From NCBI GenBank assembly GCA_003251955.1, contig QKDV01000100.1:1-6604 (forward strand): a stretch of DNA of 6,604 nt. Reading direction: 5' to 3'. A model generated the notes under the pieces. That model saw only the letters and a program-made list of their open reading frames with translations. It ran no database searches and was not told the origin of the DNA. This stretch comes from Methanospirillum hungatei. GTDB lineage: Archaea > Halobacteriota > Methanomicrobia > Methanomicrobiales > Methanospirillaceae. Positions within the stretch are counted from its first letter, which is position 1; every line of letters begins with the position of its first letter. Shown piece by piece: positions 1 through 6,346 of this stretch. The position numbers and the translations under genes were made by a program.

Positions 1-717
1 GATAGTACAGCACTTCTCGCTGCTCTTGCAGCCCTAAAAGATAAGATCCCATCCAGGTTGATAGCACTCACGGTTGACGAAGGGATCAGCGGATACCGGG
101 AGGATACTATCAGGCATGCAAAAGAGGTCTGTAACAAGCTCGGTGTCGAGCACAGGATTATCTGTTTTACCGGACTGTTTGGCAGGAGTCTGGATGAGTT
201 CATGAAGAGTTCAAGCAGAAAAGCATGCACAGTATGTGGAATTCTCAGAAGACGATCTCTCGAAGTTCTTGCTGAACAGGAAGGAGTCCGTCTTATTGCA
301 ACCGGTCATAACCAGGATGATCATGCCCAGACTACGCTCATGAACGCCTTCTCTGCTGACATCAAAAAGGTATTTGCAGGTTCAGGAAGCACATCACGGT
401 TTGCTCGCCGGATCAAACCATTTGCAGCAGTAAGCGAGAGAGAGGTGACACTCTATGCAATTCTATCAGATCTCTTCATGGATCTTCCCGAATGCCCATA
501 TGCAGGAGAAGCACTCCGGGGAGAAGTCAGGGGACTTTTAAACCGGTTCGAGCAGGAACATCCCGGTTCAATGAGAAATCTTGCCCGTGTTGAGGAAGGG
601 ATCAGGGACCGATTGAAAGGGAAGATACCGAACACTCCGATGGAAACCTGTAAGATCTGTGGATGGCCAGGATCCGGGGAGATCTGCCAGGTGTGCATGC
701 TGCTTGATAAACATTAA
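1..717 (+). CDS. ttuA: tRNA 2-thiolation ATPase, CTU1/NcsA/TtuA family (5'-truncated)
   Basis: This is the C-terminal 238 residues of a PP-loop ATPase that adenylates and thiolates a tRNA uridine. The window opens on D-S-T-A-L-L, the tail of the SGGxDS ATP-binding loop, so the start codon, the N-terminal zinc finger and the first part of the loop lie upstream. Visible family marks are the TVDEGI strand, the pair C-T-V-C (codons at 226-228 and 235-237), the GHNQDDHAQT motif (about 304-333) and a cysteine in ECPYA (493-495). A C-terminal zinc finger C-x2-C-x8-C-x2-C ends just before the stop. The C-x2-C pair plus the ECPYA cysteine match the three Fe-S cluster ligands known in TtuA/NcsA enzymes. 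The position after GHNQDD is His where many relatives have Glu. The gene converges on the desulfurase next door with a 34-bp gap. Which tRNA position is modified cannot be read from the sequence. The family call is firm. Confidence 0.9.
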   Translation, partial: DSTALLAALAALKDKIPSRLIALTVDEGISGYREDTIRHAKEVCNKLGVEHRIICFTGLFGRSLDEFMKSSSRKACTVCGILRRRSLEVLAEQEGVRLIATGHNQDDHAQTTLMNAFSADIKKVFAGSGSTSRFARRIKPFAAVSEREVTLYAILSDLFMDLPECPYAGEALRGEVRGLLNRFEQEHPGSMRNLARVEEGIRDRLKGKIPNTPMETCKICGWPGSGEICQVCMLLDKH

Positions 718-751
718 CCTAGAAAATAGGCACATCTACGAAAGGCATCTA

Positions 752-1939
752 TCATACCCCTTCCACAATCTCCTTTACACTTTCTATAAGAGTCTGAATC
801 TCTTCTTTCGTATTATACAGGTATAAACTGGCCCGGACAGTTCCATCAGGAAGGCCGAGATGCTGCATAAGAGGCATGCAGCAGTGATGCCCGGATCTCA
901 CGATGATTGAGTACTGATCATCCAGGATATGGGCAACCTCGTGGGGATGAAGACCCTCAATCATGAACGAGACAACACCGATCCTGTTCTCTCCTTCAGG
1001 AGGTCCGATGATACTGACCCCTTCGATTCCTGACAAACCGGAGAGCAACTGCCCAGTCAGAACATATTCATGAGCCTCGATATCACTCATACCGATTGAA
1101 TTGAGGTATTTTACAGCAGCACGAAGCCCCAATGCTCCTGCAACATTGGGAGTGCCTGCCTCATACTTTGAGTATCCTGATGAGACCTGATACCCGTCAG
1201 TTGTCACCTCATCGATCATTCCTCCTCCAAGAAGCAGTGGTTCCAGACTATCTTCGGCCATCCAGAGCACTCCGGTCCCGGTAGGACCGAGCATCTTGTG
1301 CCCTGAAAAGCAGAGATAGTCACATCCGATATCACGCACATCGGTCTTCAAATGGGGAACAGACTGGGCCCCATCCACAAGAAAGAGAGTATCATGATCA
1401 TGGGCAATCTTTGCAATCTCTTTCACCGGGTGAATAGTTCCGAGCACGTTAGAGGCATGACTGACAGCAACGAGCCGGGTATTCTTGGTTATTGCTGATG
1501 AGATATCCTCAGCCGTAATCCCGGCCATAGGATTTGCAGCGGGGGATATTACGTTCACATTTATCCCCTTTTCTCGAAGGACATACCATGGAAGCAGATT
1601 GGAATGATGATCAGTAACAGTGGTGATGATCTCATCACCGGGCCTGAATGTCAGGCCGTGTGAGACCATGTTGATCGCCTCGGTGCAGTTCCTGACAAAG
1701 ACTGACGTGCCCCCTTCTCCGCCGATAAACCGGTTCACGGTCTCGTGGGAATCCCAGTAGAGTTGACCTGCAATCTGCGAGAGTCGGTGCACTCCGCGTC
1801 CCACATTAGCTCGATAATGAGTCTCGTACTCCAGCATTGCATCGATGACCGGCTGTGGAGAGAGGCTTGTTGAGGCATTGTCAAGATAGATAACCTCCTG
1901 TGTAAGGGGGATCTCCTGCCTGATCCGGTCGGTATTCAT
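752..1939 (-). CDS. sufS: SufS-like group II cysteine desulfurase
   Basis: This is a PLP-dependent, fold-type I enzyme of 395 residues, close to the usual SufS/CsdA length, that should remove sulfur from cysteine and hold it as an enzyme persulfide. Numbered from the chosen start, it shows the IYLDNAST opening, the TVTDHHSN motif (His111/His112), VDGAQS (Asp189, Gln192), the Schiff-base lysine Lys215 in SGHKMLGPTG, and the catalytic-cysteine loop RSGHHCCMPLM. Cys353 aligns with the SufS catalytic cysteine; Cys354 follows directly, where SufS proteins usually have Ala. I chose the ATG at 1937-1939 because a GGAGG (complement of 1947-1951) stands 7 bases before it. An in-frame ATG at 1964-1966 would add nine residues but has no ribosome site. 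The gene is divergent from nadA and convergent with the thiolase. SufS, Csd and archaeal desulfurases are hard to separate by sequence. A selenocysteine lyase role is possible but less likely. Confidence 0.88.
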   Translation of the reverse strand: MNTDRIRQEIPLTQEVIYLDNASTSLSPQPVIDAMLEYETHYRANVGRGVHRLSQIAGQLYWDSHETVNRFIGGEGGTSVFVRNCTEAINMVSHGLTFRPGDEIITTVTDHHSNLLPWYVLREKGINVNVISPAANPMAGITAEDISSAITKNTRLVAVSHASNVLGTIHPVKEIAKIAHDHDTLFLVDGAQSVPHLKTDVRDIGCDYLCFSGHKMLGPTGTGVLWMAEDSLEPLLLGGGMIDEVTTDGYQVSSGYSKYEAGTPNVAGALGLRAAVKYLNSIGMSDIEAHEYVLTGQLLSGLSGIEGVSIIGPPEGENRIGVVSFMIEGLHPHEVAHILDDQYSIIVRSGHHCCMPLMQHLGLPDGTVRASLYLYNTKEEIQTLIESVKEIVEGV

Positions 1940-1946
1940 CTGATAT

Positions 1947-1951
1947 CCTCC
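1947..1951 (-). promoter_or_regulatory. Shine-Dalgarno site that fixes the sufS start
   Basis: Read on the minus strand this is GGAGG, 7 bases before the ATG at 1937-1939. It lies inside the reading frame that would be used if translation began at the upstream ATG (1964-1966), so it argues for the shorter 395-residue protein. The spacing is ideal for archaeal ribosomes that use an SD. Confidence 0.75.
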
Positions 1952-2032
1952 GTTATGTATTACCATGTATTGTTAGAGGGTTAAGAATCTCGTTGATGCA
2001 GGAACTGCCTCAACCGTGGGGATTATCCCGAC

Positions 2033-2037
2033 GGAGG
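2033..2037 (+). promoter_or_regulatory. nadA: GGAGG SD-like site before nadA with no canonical start at normal spacing
   Basis: The sequence CGGAGGATACAG resembles the sufS ribosome site CGGAGGATATCAG on the other strand. It is followed at SD distance by GTA and ATA codons rather than ATG, GTG or TTG. The first canonical in-frame start downstream is the GTG at 2059, with a 21-base spacer that is too long for ordinary SD use. The site may be unused, may serve an unusual start, or may mark a variant base in the start codon. Confidence 0.4.
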
Positions 2038-2045
2038 ATACAGGT

Positions 2046-2063
2046 AATAATCACAATCGTGAA
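2046..2063. promoter_or_regulatory. Operator-like dyad overlapping the nadA start (copy 1 of an 18-bp motif)
   Basis: The 18 bases AATAATCACAATCGTGAA are the exact reverse complement of 4929-4946 before SepCysS. Inside is a perfect dyad, TCAC-AATC-GTGA, at 2051-2062. The GTG of the likely nadA start (2059-2061) lies in its right arm. The position allows control of nadA and possibly of the divergent sufS-like gene. That it is a protein-binding site is inferred from the exact repetition and the symmetry; no regulator is encoded in the window. Confidence 0.5.
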
Positions 2064-3054
2064 ATTGCTTCCATCAGACGAAGAATCAGCGAAACCCCTA
2101 TGTAATGAGGATCTCATCAGAGAGATCAGGGAGATTGCAGAGCGCCAGGGCGTACTTATCCTTGCTCATAACTACCAGTCACCTGAGATCTACCAGATCG
2201 CAGAGAAGATTGGTGACTCTCTTGAACTAGCCAGAGCTGCTCAGAAGACTGATTCAGAGACAATCCTATTCTGTGGTGTTGACTTCATGGCTGACACCGC
2301 GAAGATCTTAAATCCGCAGGCACGAGTTCTTTTACCGGATCCACAGGCACGGTGCACAATGGCACACATGGTAGGAGAAAAGGCTGCATTAGAGCTCAAA
2401 TTACAGTACCCTGATGCAGAAGTGGTTAGTTACGTAAACACCACAACGGAAACGAAGGCTGTGAGTGACATCTGCTGCACCTCAGCCAACGCGATTGAGA
2501 TCGTTGAGTCAGTTGATGCAGACCAAGTCATCTTTCTTCCGGACAGGAATCTTGCTGCATATGTGAGCAGATTCACAAAAAAAGAGATAATCATTGCTGC
2601 CGGGTCCTGTTATGTTCACGATGCCATCACCACAGAGAGTGTTAACTCAATGAAGCAGCTTCATCCGGAGGCAGCCTTTGTAGCACATCCTGAATGCAGG
2701 CCGGAGATCATTGATATGGCTGATGCTGTCTGTTCAACCAGTGGAATGACACGATATTGTCGTGATGATCCGGCATCATCTTTCATCATCGGTACTGAAT
2801 CAGGAATGCTTCAACGGCTCCGGTCAAAAGTGGTCGGAAAGAAGTTCTTCTCTGTTGCCGGGGTGTGTGCACCCATGAAACAGGTAACTCTTGAGAAGAT
2901 CAGGACATGCCTGACAACAGGATCAGGTGAGGTCTTTCTCAAACAGAGCCTTATGGATGCAGCACGAGCCCCTCTCGAACGCATGATCGAGATTTCAAAA
3001 ACAAGACAGAGTAGATCCTACACAACCCGTGATGAGATCAGAAAAGGGCTATAG
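2059..3054 (+). CDS. nadA: Quinolinate synthase NadA
   Basis: NadA condenses iminoaspartate with dihydroxyacetone phosphate to quinolinate, the de novo NAD precursor, using a [4Fe-4S] cluster. From the GTG start the protein has 331 residues. It shows LILAHNYQ, GDSLELAR, the FCGVDFMADTAKIL segment, YVNTTTETKA, TSANA and HPEC. The three cluster cysteines appear as ARCTMAH (Cys99), GSCYVHD (Cys184) and GVCAPMK (Cys270), with 85- and 86-residue spacing as in known NadA proteins. The start is uncertain. The frame stays open back to TTG-ATG at 1993-1998, which would give up to 353 residues, but the added residues do not look conserved and overlap the 18-bp motif. The GTG at 2059 lacks a well-spaced SD, so a leaderless or non-SD start is possible. 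The partner that supplies iminoaspartate (NadB or NadX) and NadC are not in the window. iscS and iscU follow on the same strand and may serve its cluster. Confidence 0.92.
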   Translation: MKLLPSDEESAKPLCNEDLIREIREIAERQGVLILAHNYQSPEIYQIAEKIGDSLELARAAQKTDSETILFCGVDFMADTAKILNPQARVLLPDPQARCTMAHMVGEKAALELKLQYPDAEVVSYVNTTTETKAVSDICCTSANAIEIVESVDADQVIFLPDRNLAAYVSRFTKKEIIIAAGSCYVHDAITTESVNSMKQLHPEAAFVAHPECRPEIIDMADAVCSTSGMTRYCRDDPASSFIIGTESGMLQRLRSKVVGKKFFSVAGVCAPMKQVTLEKIRTCLTTGSGEVFLKQSLMDAARAPLERMIEISKTRQSRSYTTRDEIRKGL

Positions 3055-3113
3055 GTAAAGGGCTCCTTGTATTAATCGTCTGATTGCAGCACATCACAAA
3101 GCTGGCGTAACCT
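3055..3113 (+). other. Short nadA-iscS intergenic spacer
   Basis: This 59-base gap has no T-run terminator and no convincing SD before the iscS ATG. The AT-rich stretch TTGTATTAATCG (about 3067-3078) could be a weak promoter element, but nothing marks it clearly. Read-through from nadA is the simplest reading. Confidence 0.35.
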
Positions 3114-4307
3114 ATGACTGCTGAAAGAATCGTATACATGGACCATTCTGCAACAACCGCTACCGATCCAGCGGTCGTCGATGCAATGGCTCCATGGTTC
3201 TCAAAAGGGTACGGTAACCCGTCATCCCTGTACAGTATTGCACGGGAGTCAAAAAAAGCGGTTGAAGTAGCAAGAAATCAGGTAGCAGCAGCACTCGGTG
3301 CAAAACCTGATGAGATCTACTTTACATCTGGTGGGACCGAGGCTGATAACTGGGCGATAAAAGGAGTTGTATCAGCGAACCACAAGAAAGGCAACCACAT
3401 TATTACCTGTGCTATTGAGCATCATGCAGTCCTCCATACCTGTGAATACCTTGAAAAGCAGGGTTTCTCAGTAACCTACCTGCCGGTAGACGAGACCGGA
3501 CAGGTGCGTATCAGTGACCTGAAGGCTGCAATCACTGATCAGACCATTCTGGTCACGATCATGTTTGCGAATAATGAGATCGGCACTATCGAGCCAATAG
3601 CAGAGATTGGTAAAGTATGCCGTGAGCGGGGAGTCTACTTCCACACCGATGCTGTCCAGGCAATAGGAAATGTCACCATCGATGTGGAAGCGATGAATAT
3701 CGACCTTCTCTCACTTTCTGCTCACAAATTTTACGGACCCAAGGGAATCGGTGCTCTTTACATCAGAAAAGGCGTTCGGATAGACAATCTCCTGCATGGT
3801 GGTGGACAGGAGCGAAGGAAGAGGGCCGGGACTGAGAACATCCCCGGAATTGTTGGGCTCGGGCTCGCCATTGAACGTGCTATTGCCAGAATGGAAGAGC
3901 AGAACAAGCGTGTTTCAGCACTCAGGGACCGCCTACTTAAAGAGATTCTGAAGACTATTCCAAACACCAGGCTAAACGGTCATCCAACAGAACGTCTTCC
4001 CGGAAATATCAATGTAAGTTTTGACTTCATCGAAGGGGAGTCCATGCTCCTGCTCCTCGATCACTTCGGAATCTGTGCCTCAACCGGGAGTGCATGTACA
4101 TCAGGATCGCTCGAGCCATCCCACGTACTTCTTGCCATCGGACTTCCTGCCGAGACTGCTCATGGATCTCTCAGACTGACTCTTGGGGCAGAGAACACCG
4201 AGGATGATGTAACTTATGTACTCGAACAGCTTAACAAAGTTGTAATCCGCTTGAGAGAGATGTCCCCCCTGTACGCAGATCACAAAAAGAGGTCATGCAA
4301 TGTATAG
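3114..4307 (+). CDS. iscS: IscS/NifS-type group I cysteine desulfurase
   Basis: This 397-residue PLP enzyme of the IscS/NifS group should turn cysteine into alanine and pass the persulfide sulfur to IscU and other acceptors. Visible marks are YMDHSATT near the N-terminus, GNPSSLY, TSGGTEADN, the IEHHAVL motif (His104), HTDAVQ (Asp179, Gln182), the PLP lysine Lys205 in SAHKFYGPKG, GGGQERRKRAGTEN, and the mobile-loop cysteine Cys328 in STGSACTSGSLEPSHVL. The long insertion around this cysteine and the SACTSG motif set it apart from the SufS-like enzyme on the other strand. Length is normal for the family. The ATG at 3114 places the DHSATT motif at the expected distance; no clear SD precedes it. 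Its last 8 bases overlap the iscU start, which points to translational coupling and a dedicated desulfurase-scaffold pair. Confidence 0.95.
   Translation: MTAERIVYMDHSATTATDPAVVDAMAPWFSKGYGNPSSLYSIARESKKAVEVARNQVAAALGAKPDEIYFTSGGTEADNWAIKGVVSANHKKGNHIITCAIEHHAVLHTCEYLEKQGFSVTYLPVDETGQVRISDLKAAITDQTILVTIMFANNEIGTIEPIAEIGKVCRERGVYFHTDAVQAIGNVTIDVEAMNIDLLSLSAHKFYGPKGIGALYIRKGVRIDNLLHGGGQERRKRAGTENIPGIVGLGLAIERAIARMEEQNKRVSALRDRLLKEILKTIPNTRLNGHPTERLPGNINVSFDFIEGESMLLLLDHFGICASTGSACTSGSLEPSHVLLAIGLPAETAHGSLRLTLGAENTEDDVTYVLEQLNKVVIRLREMSPLYADHKKRSCNV
4289..4293 (+). promoter_or_regulatory. iscU: iscU ribosome-binding site inside the end of iscS
   Basis: GAGGT lies within the last codons of iscS, 6 bases before the iscU ATG at 4300. 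It supports this start and coupled translation of the two proteins. A second ATG at 4295-4297 is in another frame and stops after seven codons. Confidence 0.6.
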
Positions 4308-4740
4308 CGAAAAAGTAATGGATCATTTCATGAACCCCCGCAACCAGGGGGAGATAACTGATGCTGATGGTGTTGGAGAGGTTGGAAACCCGACCTGTGG
4401 TGATATCATGCGTATCTTCCTCACCATCAGGGACAACATCGTCACTGATGTGAAATTCCAGACATTTGGATGTGGGGCAGCCGTTGCATCCAGCAGTATG
4501 GCAACCGAACTGATCAAGGGAAAGACACTAGAAGAGGCATGGGAAGTCTCAAATAAGGCTGTAGCCGAGGCACTGGAAGGGCTCCCACCGATTAAGATGC
4601 ACTGCTCTGTCCTTGCAGAAGAAGGGATTCACAAGGCGATCAATGATTACCGGATAAAGCACGGACTTGAACCTTGGGAAGAGAAAAACCCTCACTCACA
4701 TGATCATCACGGTCATGAGGATGAGACCTGCTCTTCCTGA
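4300..4740 (+). CDS. iscU: IscU/NifU-type Fe-S cluster scaffold
   Basis: This 146-residue scaffold receives sulfur from IscS, assembles a cluster and hands it to apo-proteins. The cluster ligands are clear: Cys33 in GNPTCGD (with Asp35), Cys58 in FGCGAAVASSS and Cys102 in MHCSVLAEEG, with His101 beside it. Residues 95-99 read LPPIK, close to the LPPVK motif that the HscA chaperone recognises in bacterial IscU. After the conserved domain (to about residue 125) comes an acidic, His-rich tail with five histidines between 132 and 139, then a final Cys144-Ser-Ser. Such a tail is not needed for the fold and may bind metal. The gene starts 8 bases before the end of iscS. A six-base T-run follows 11 bases after its stop, so it probably ends the transcription unit. 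Confidence 0.95.
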   Translation: MYSEKVMDHFMNPRNQGEITDADGVGEVGNPTCGDIMRIFLTIRDNIVTDVKFQTFGCGAAVASSSMATELIKGKTLEEAWEVSNKAVAEALEGLPPIKMHCSVLAEEGIHKAINDYRIKHGLEPWEEKNPHSHDHHGHEDETCSS

Positions 4741-4751
4741 TAAGATTCAAC

Positions 4752-4757
4752 TTTTTT
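4752..4757 (+). terminator. T-run, likely archaeal terminator after iscU
   Basis: Six consecutive T residues stand 11 bases after the iscU stop, with no stable hairpin before them. Archaeal RNA polymerase commonly terminates on such T-rich stretches. A second run of five T at 4815-4819 could add to this. Position and composition are the only evidence. Confidence 0.4.
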
Positions 4758-4896
4758 CTGCTAGTTACATCAGCTTCTTCCGCAACTTTCAGCGATACAA
4801 CCATTTAAGGTCGATTTTTCTATCAGGCTCACATTGCCGCTGAATCACAATTACGACACGAATGTAATTATATCATATTTAGCCGGTTTCTAACCT

Positions 4897-4906
4897 CTTT
4901 TATACT
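4897..4906 (+). promoter_or_regulatory. Candidate TATA box for the SepCysS-metY unit
   Basis: CTTTTATACT fits the archaeal TATA pattern. A transcription start about 25 bases downstream would fall near 4928-4933, at the left edge of the 18-bp dyad motif, where a bound protein would block polymerase. The leader would be about 50 bases. TTATATCATA at 4868-4877 is an alternative box. Confidence 0.35.
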
Positions 4907-4928
4907 CTCAAGATAACCAATAGGACTG

Positions 4929-4946
4929 TTCACGATTGTGATTATT
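4929..4946. promoter_or_regulatory. Operator-like dyad before SepCysS (copy 2 of the 18-bp motif)
   Basis: TTCACGATTGTGATTATT contains the perfect dyad TCAC-GATT-GTGA (4930-4941) and is identical over 18 bases to the opposite strand of 2046-2063 at nadA. It lies 22-39 bases downstream of the candidate TATA box and 32 bases before the SepCysS ATG, a typical place for an archaeal repressor site. It overlaps a second dyad, ATTAT-TCAG-ATAAT. The regulator is unknown. Confidence 0.5.
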
Positions 4947-4962
4947 CAGATAATACTATGAT

Positions 4963-4972
4963 GAGGTAAGGA
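4963..4972 (+). promoter_or_regulatory. pscS: Ribosome-binding site of SepCysS
   Basis: GAGGTAAGGA contains two SD-like cores, GAGGT (11 bases before the ATG at 4979) and AAGGA (6 bases before it). Both fit the ATG at 4979 or the next in-frame ATG at 4985, which would remove only two residues. Confidence 0.5.
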
Positions 4973-4978
4973 AAAGAG

Positions 4979-6346
4979 ATGCAAATGAACACAGGTCTCA
5001 TCTTTGCTGCACTCTTTAAACTGGAGGAGGCCAGACAGGTGATTAGAGACGGCCTCCCGTCAGGGCTTAACGACCAGGAGGCGGTTCTGTTCAAAGAGAA
5101 GATCTCAGAACTTAAAGGGATTGTACAGGCACTTGAAGATGGAATCGGCCGTAATAAGCCAGGCAAAATCACCGGAACAATTGAGGTGAGAACGCGTGAG
5201 GAGGAGAATATTAATATTCAGCCGATCCAGGCAGCAGGACGGCTGACCCTTGCTGCCCGACAGGCTGTCATTGCCTACGGAGACGGCTACTCCACCTGTG
5301 ACGCCTGCCGCAAGCCATTCAGGCTGGACAAGATCTCAAAGCCTCCAATCGCAGACTTTCACACCCAGCTTGCCAGGTTCGTCAATATGGATCAGGCACG
5401 GGTTGTGCCTGGGGCCAGGAGAGGATTCCAGGCAGTCGCCCAGACGGTTCTTGAGAAAGGTGACTCGGTCATCGTATCTGCATTTGCACATTATACCGAA
5501 TTTCTCGCCGTGGAAGGAGCAGGAGGAGTTGTAAGGGAGGTCCCATTAAACAAGGATAATATCATAACCGCAGATGCTACTGCAGATAAGATTGAACAGG
5601 TAAAAGAAGAGACAGGAAAACTCCCGGCACTGGTGATGATGGATCACTATGACTACCAACTTGCAAATGAGCACGATGTCAAAGGGATCGCAAAGGTTGC
5701 ACACAGTTATGATATCCCCTTCCTCTATAACGGGGCTTATACCGTCGGAGTCATGCCAGTAGACGGAAAGGCAGTTGGAGCAGACTTTGTGGTCGGATCC
5801 GGCCATAAGAGTATGGCTTCACCGGCTCCATCAGGAGTGCTGGCAACAACGAGTGAATGGGCAGACAAGGTCTTTCGCACCACTCAGATGGTCGGAGATG
5901 TCACAAACCGTAAGTTCGGGATAAAGGAAGTTGAGATGGTTGGGTGCACGCTGATGGGATCGAATCTTATCGCAATGATGGCCTCATTCCCTGAAGTGAA
6001 AGAGCGGACACTCCACTGGGAAGACGAGCTGAAGAAGATCAATTTCTTTGTTGATCGTCTCCTTACAATTGACGGAAGCCATGTCCTCTCCGAGTACCCG
6101 AGAAAGCACGCATTGACTAAAGTGGATACAACCGGTAGTTTTGACAGGATTGCAGAGACCCACAAGAGACGTGGCTTTTTCCTTTCAGATGAACTTTCTG
6201 CAAAGGGGATAGTAGGTGAGTTTGCAGGAGCAACCCGCACCTGGAAGTTATCAACCTACGGGCTCTCATGGGAGAAGGTCAGATACCTTGCCGACACATT
6301 CACTGAAATAGCAGAGCGGTACGAACTACCAGTATCAAAAAATTAA
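4979..6346 (+). CDS. pscS: Sep-tRNA:Cys-tRNA synthase (SepCysS) with N-terminal extension
   Basis: SepCysS is a PLP enzyme that converts O-phosphoseryl-tRNA(Cys), made by SepRS, to Cys-tRNA(Cys). The core starts near residue 73 and matches Methanocaldococcus SepCysS as I recall it: NINIQPIQAAGRLT, YGDGYSTCDACR, KPPIADF, GARRGFQ, AHYTEFLAVEGAG, the PLP lysine Lys277 in VGSGHKSMA, EVEMVGCT, LMASFPEV-like AMMASFPEV, and KRRGFF. The three cysteines important for sulfur transfer are Cys107, Cys110 and Cys323. Residues 1 to about 70 are extra compared with the roughly 380-residue core. They are helical and charged, with a Gly-Leu-Pro turn, and probably form the truncated SepCysE-like docking domain reported fused to some SepCysS proteins; that assignment is inferred. 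The sulfur donor may be one of the desulfurases in the window, although sulfide can also serve in methanogens. SepRS is not in the window. The MetY-like gene follows after 12 bases. Confidence 0.95.
   Translation: MQMNTGLIFAALFKLEEARQVIRDGLPSGLNDQEAVLFKEKISELKGIVQALEDGIGRNKPGKITGTIEVRTREEENINIQPIQAAGRLTLAARQAVIAYGDGYSTCDACRKPFRLDKISKPPIADFHTQLARFVNMDQARVVPGARRGFQAVAQTVLEKGDSVIVSAFAHYTEFLAVEGAGGVVREVPLNKDNIITADATADKIEQVKEETGKLPALVMMDHYDYQLANEHDVKGIAKVAHSYDIPFLYNGAYTVGVMPVDGKAVGADFVVGSGHKSMASPAPSGVLATTSEWADKVFRTTQMVGDVTNRKFGIKEVEMVGCTLMGSNLIAMMASFPEVKERTLHWEDELKKINFFVDRLLTIDGSHVLSEYPRKHALTKVDTTGSFDRIAETHKRRGFFLSDELSAKGIVGEFAGATRTWKLSTYGLSWEKVRYLADTFTEIAERYELPVSKN

Larger units (their letters stand above)
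4741..4978. other. 238-bp gene-free control region between iscU and SepCysS
   Basis: No convincing ORF or RNA gene is present. From left to right it holds the T-runs after iscU, a half-site AATCACAAT (4843-4851), a dyad AATTAC-N9-GTAATT (4849-4854 and 4864-4869), an AT-rich stretch TTATATCATATTT (4868-4880), a TATA-like TTTTATACT (4898-4906), the 18-bp motif (4929-4946), a dyad ATTAT-TCAG-ATAAT (4941-4954), a three-codon mini-frame ATG-ATG-AGG-TAA (4958-4969) and the SepCysS ribosome site. The density of symmetric AT-rich elements suggests a regulated promoter. Confidence 0.5.

Noticed and set aside
58..60. TTG as the start of the tRNA thiolase
   Set aside because: The frame is open to base 1 and encodes the tail of the PP-loop ATP-binding motif, so the real start is before the window.
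718..751. Bidirectional terminator between the convergent thiolase and SufS-like genes
   Set aside because: No clear T-run of five or more on either strand and no strong hairpin is visible.
1940..1966. Nine-residue longer start for the SufS-like gene
   Set aside because: The GGAGG at 1947-1951 lies within this stretch and is ideally placed for the downstream ATG; the added residues are not family-like.
4958..4969. Mini-frame ATG-ATG-AGG-TAA as a regulatory upstream peptide
   Set aside because: It is only three codons long and overlaps the SepCysS ribosome site; such a short frame easily arises by chance.
4741..4978. tRNA, small RNA, riboswitch or CRISPR repeat in the long gap
   Set aside because: No cloverleaf, CCA-like end, repeated spacer pattern or long GC-rich stem was found; the region is AT-rich with short dyads only.
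4942..5172. Minus-strand frame over the SepCysS start and other antisense frames (453-698, 3758-3967, 4101-4283, 4323-4517, 5546-5806, 5884-6240)
   Set aside because: Each lies opposite a clearly conserved gene, has no recognisable domain, and lacks supporting context.
5250..5534. Second plus-strand frame inside SepCysS
   Set aside because: It is Ser/Pro/Thr-rich out-of-frame translation within the conserved SepCysS core.
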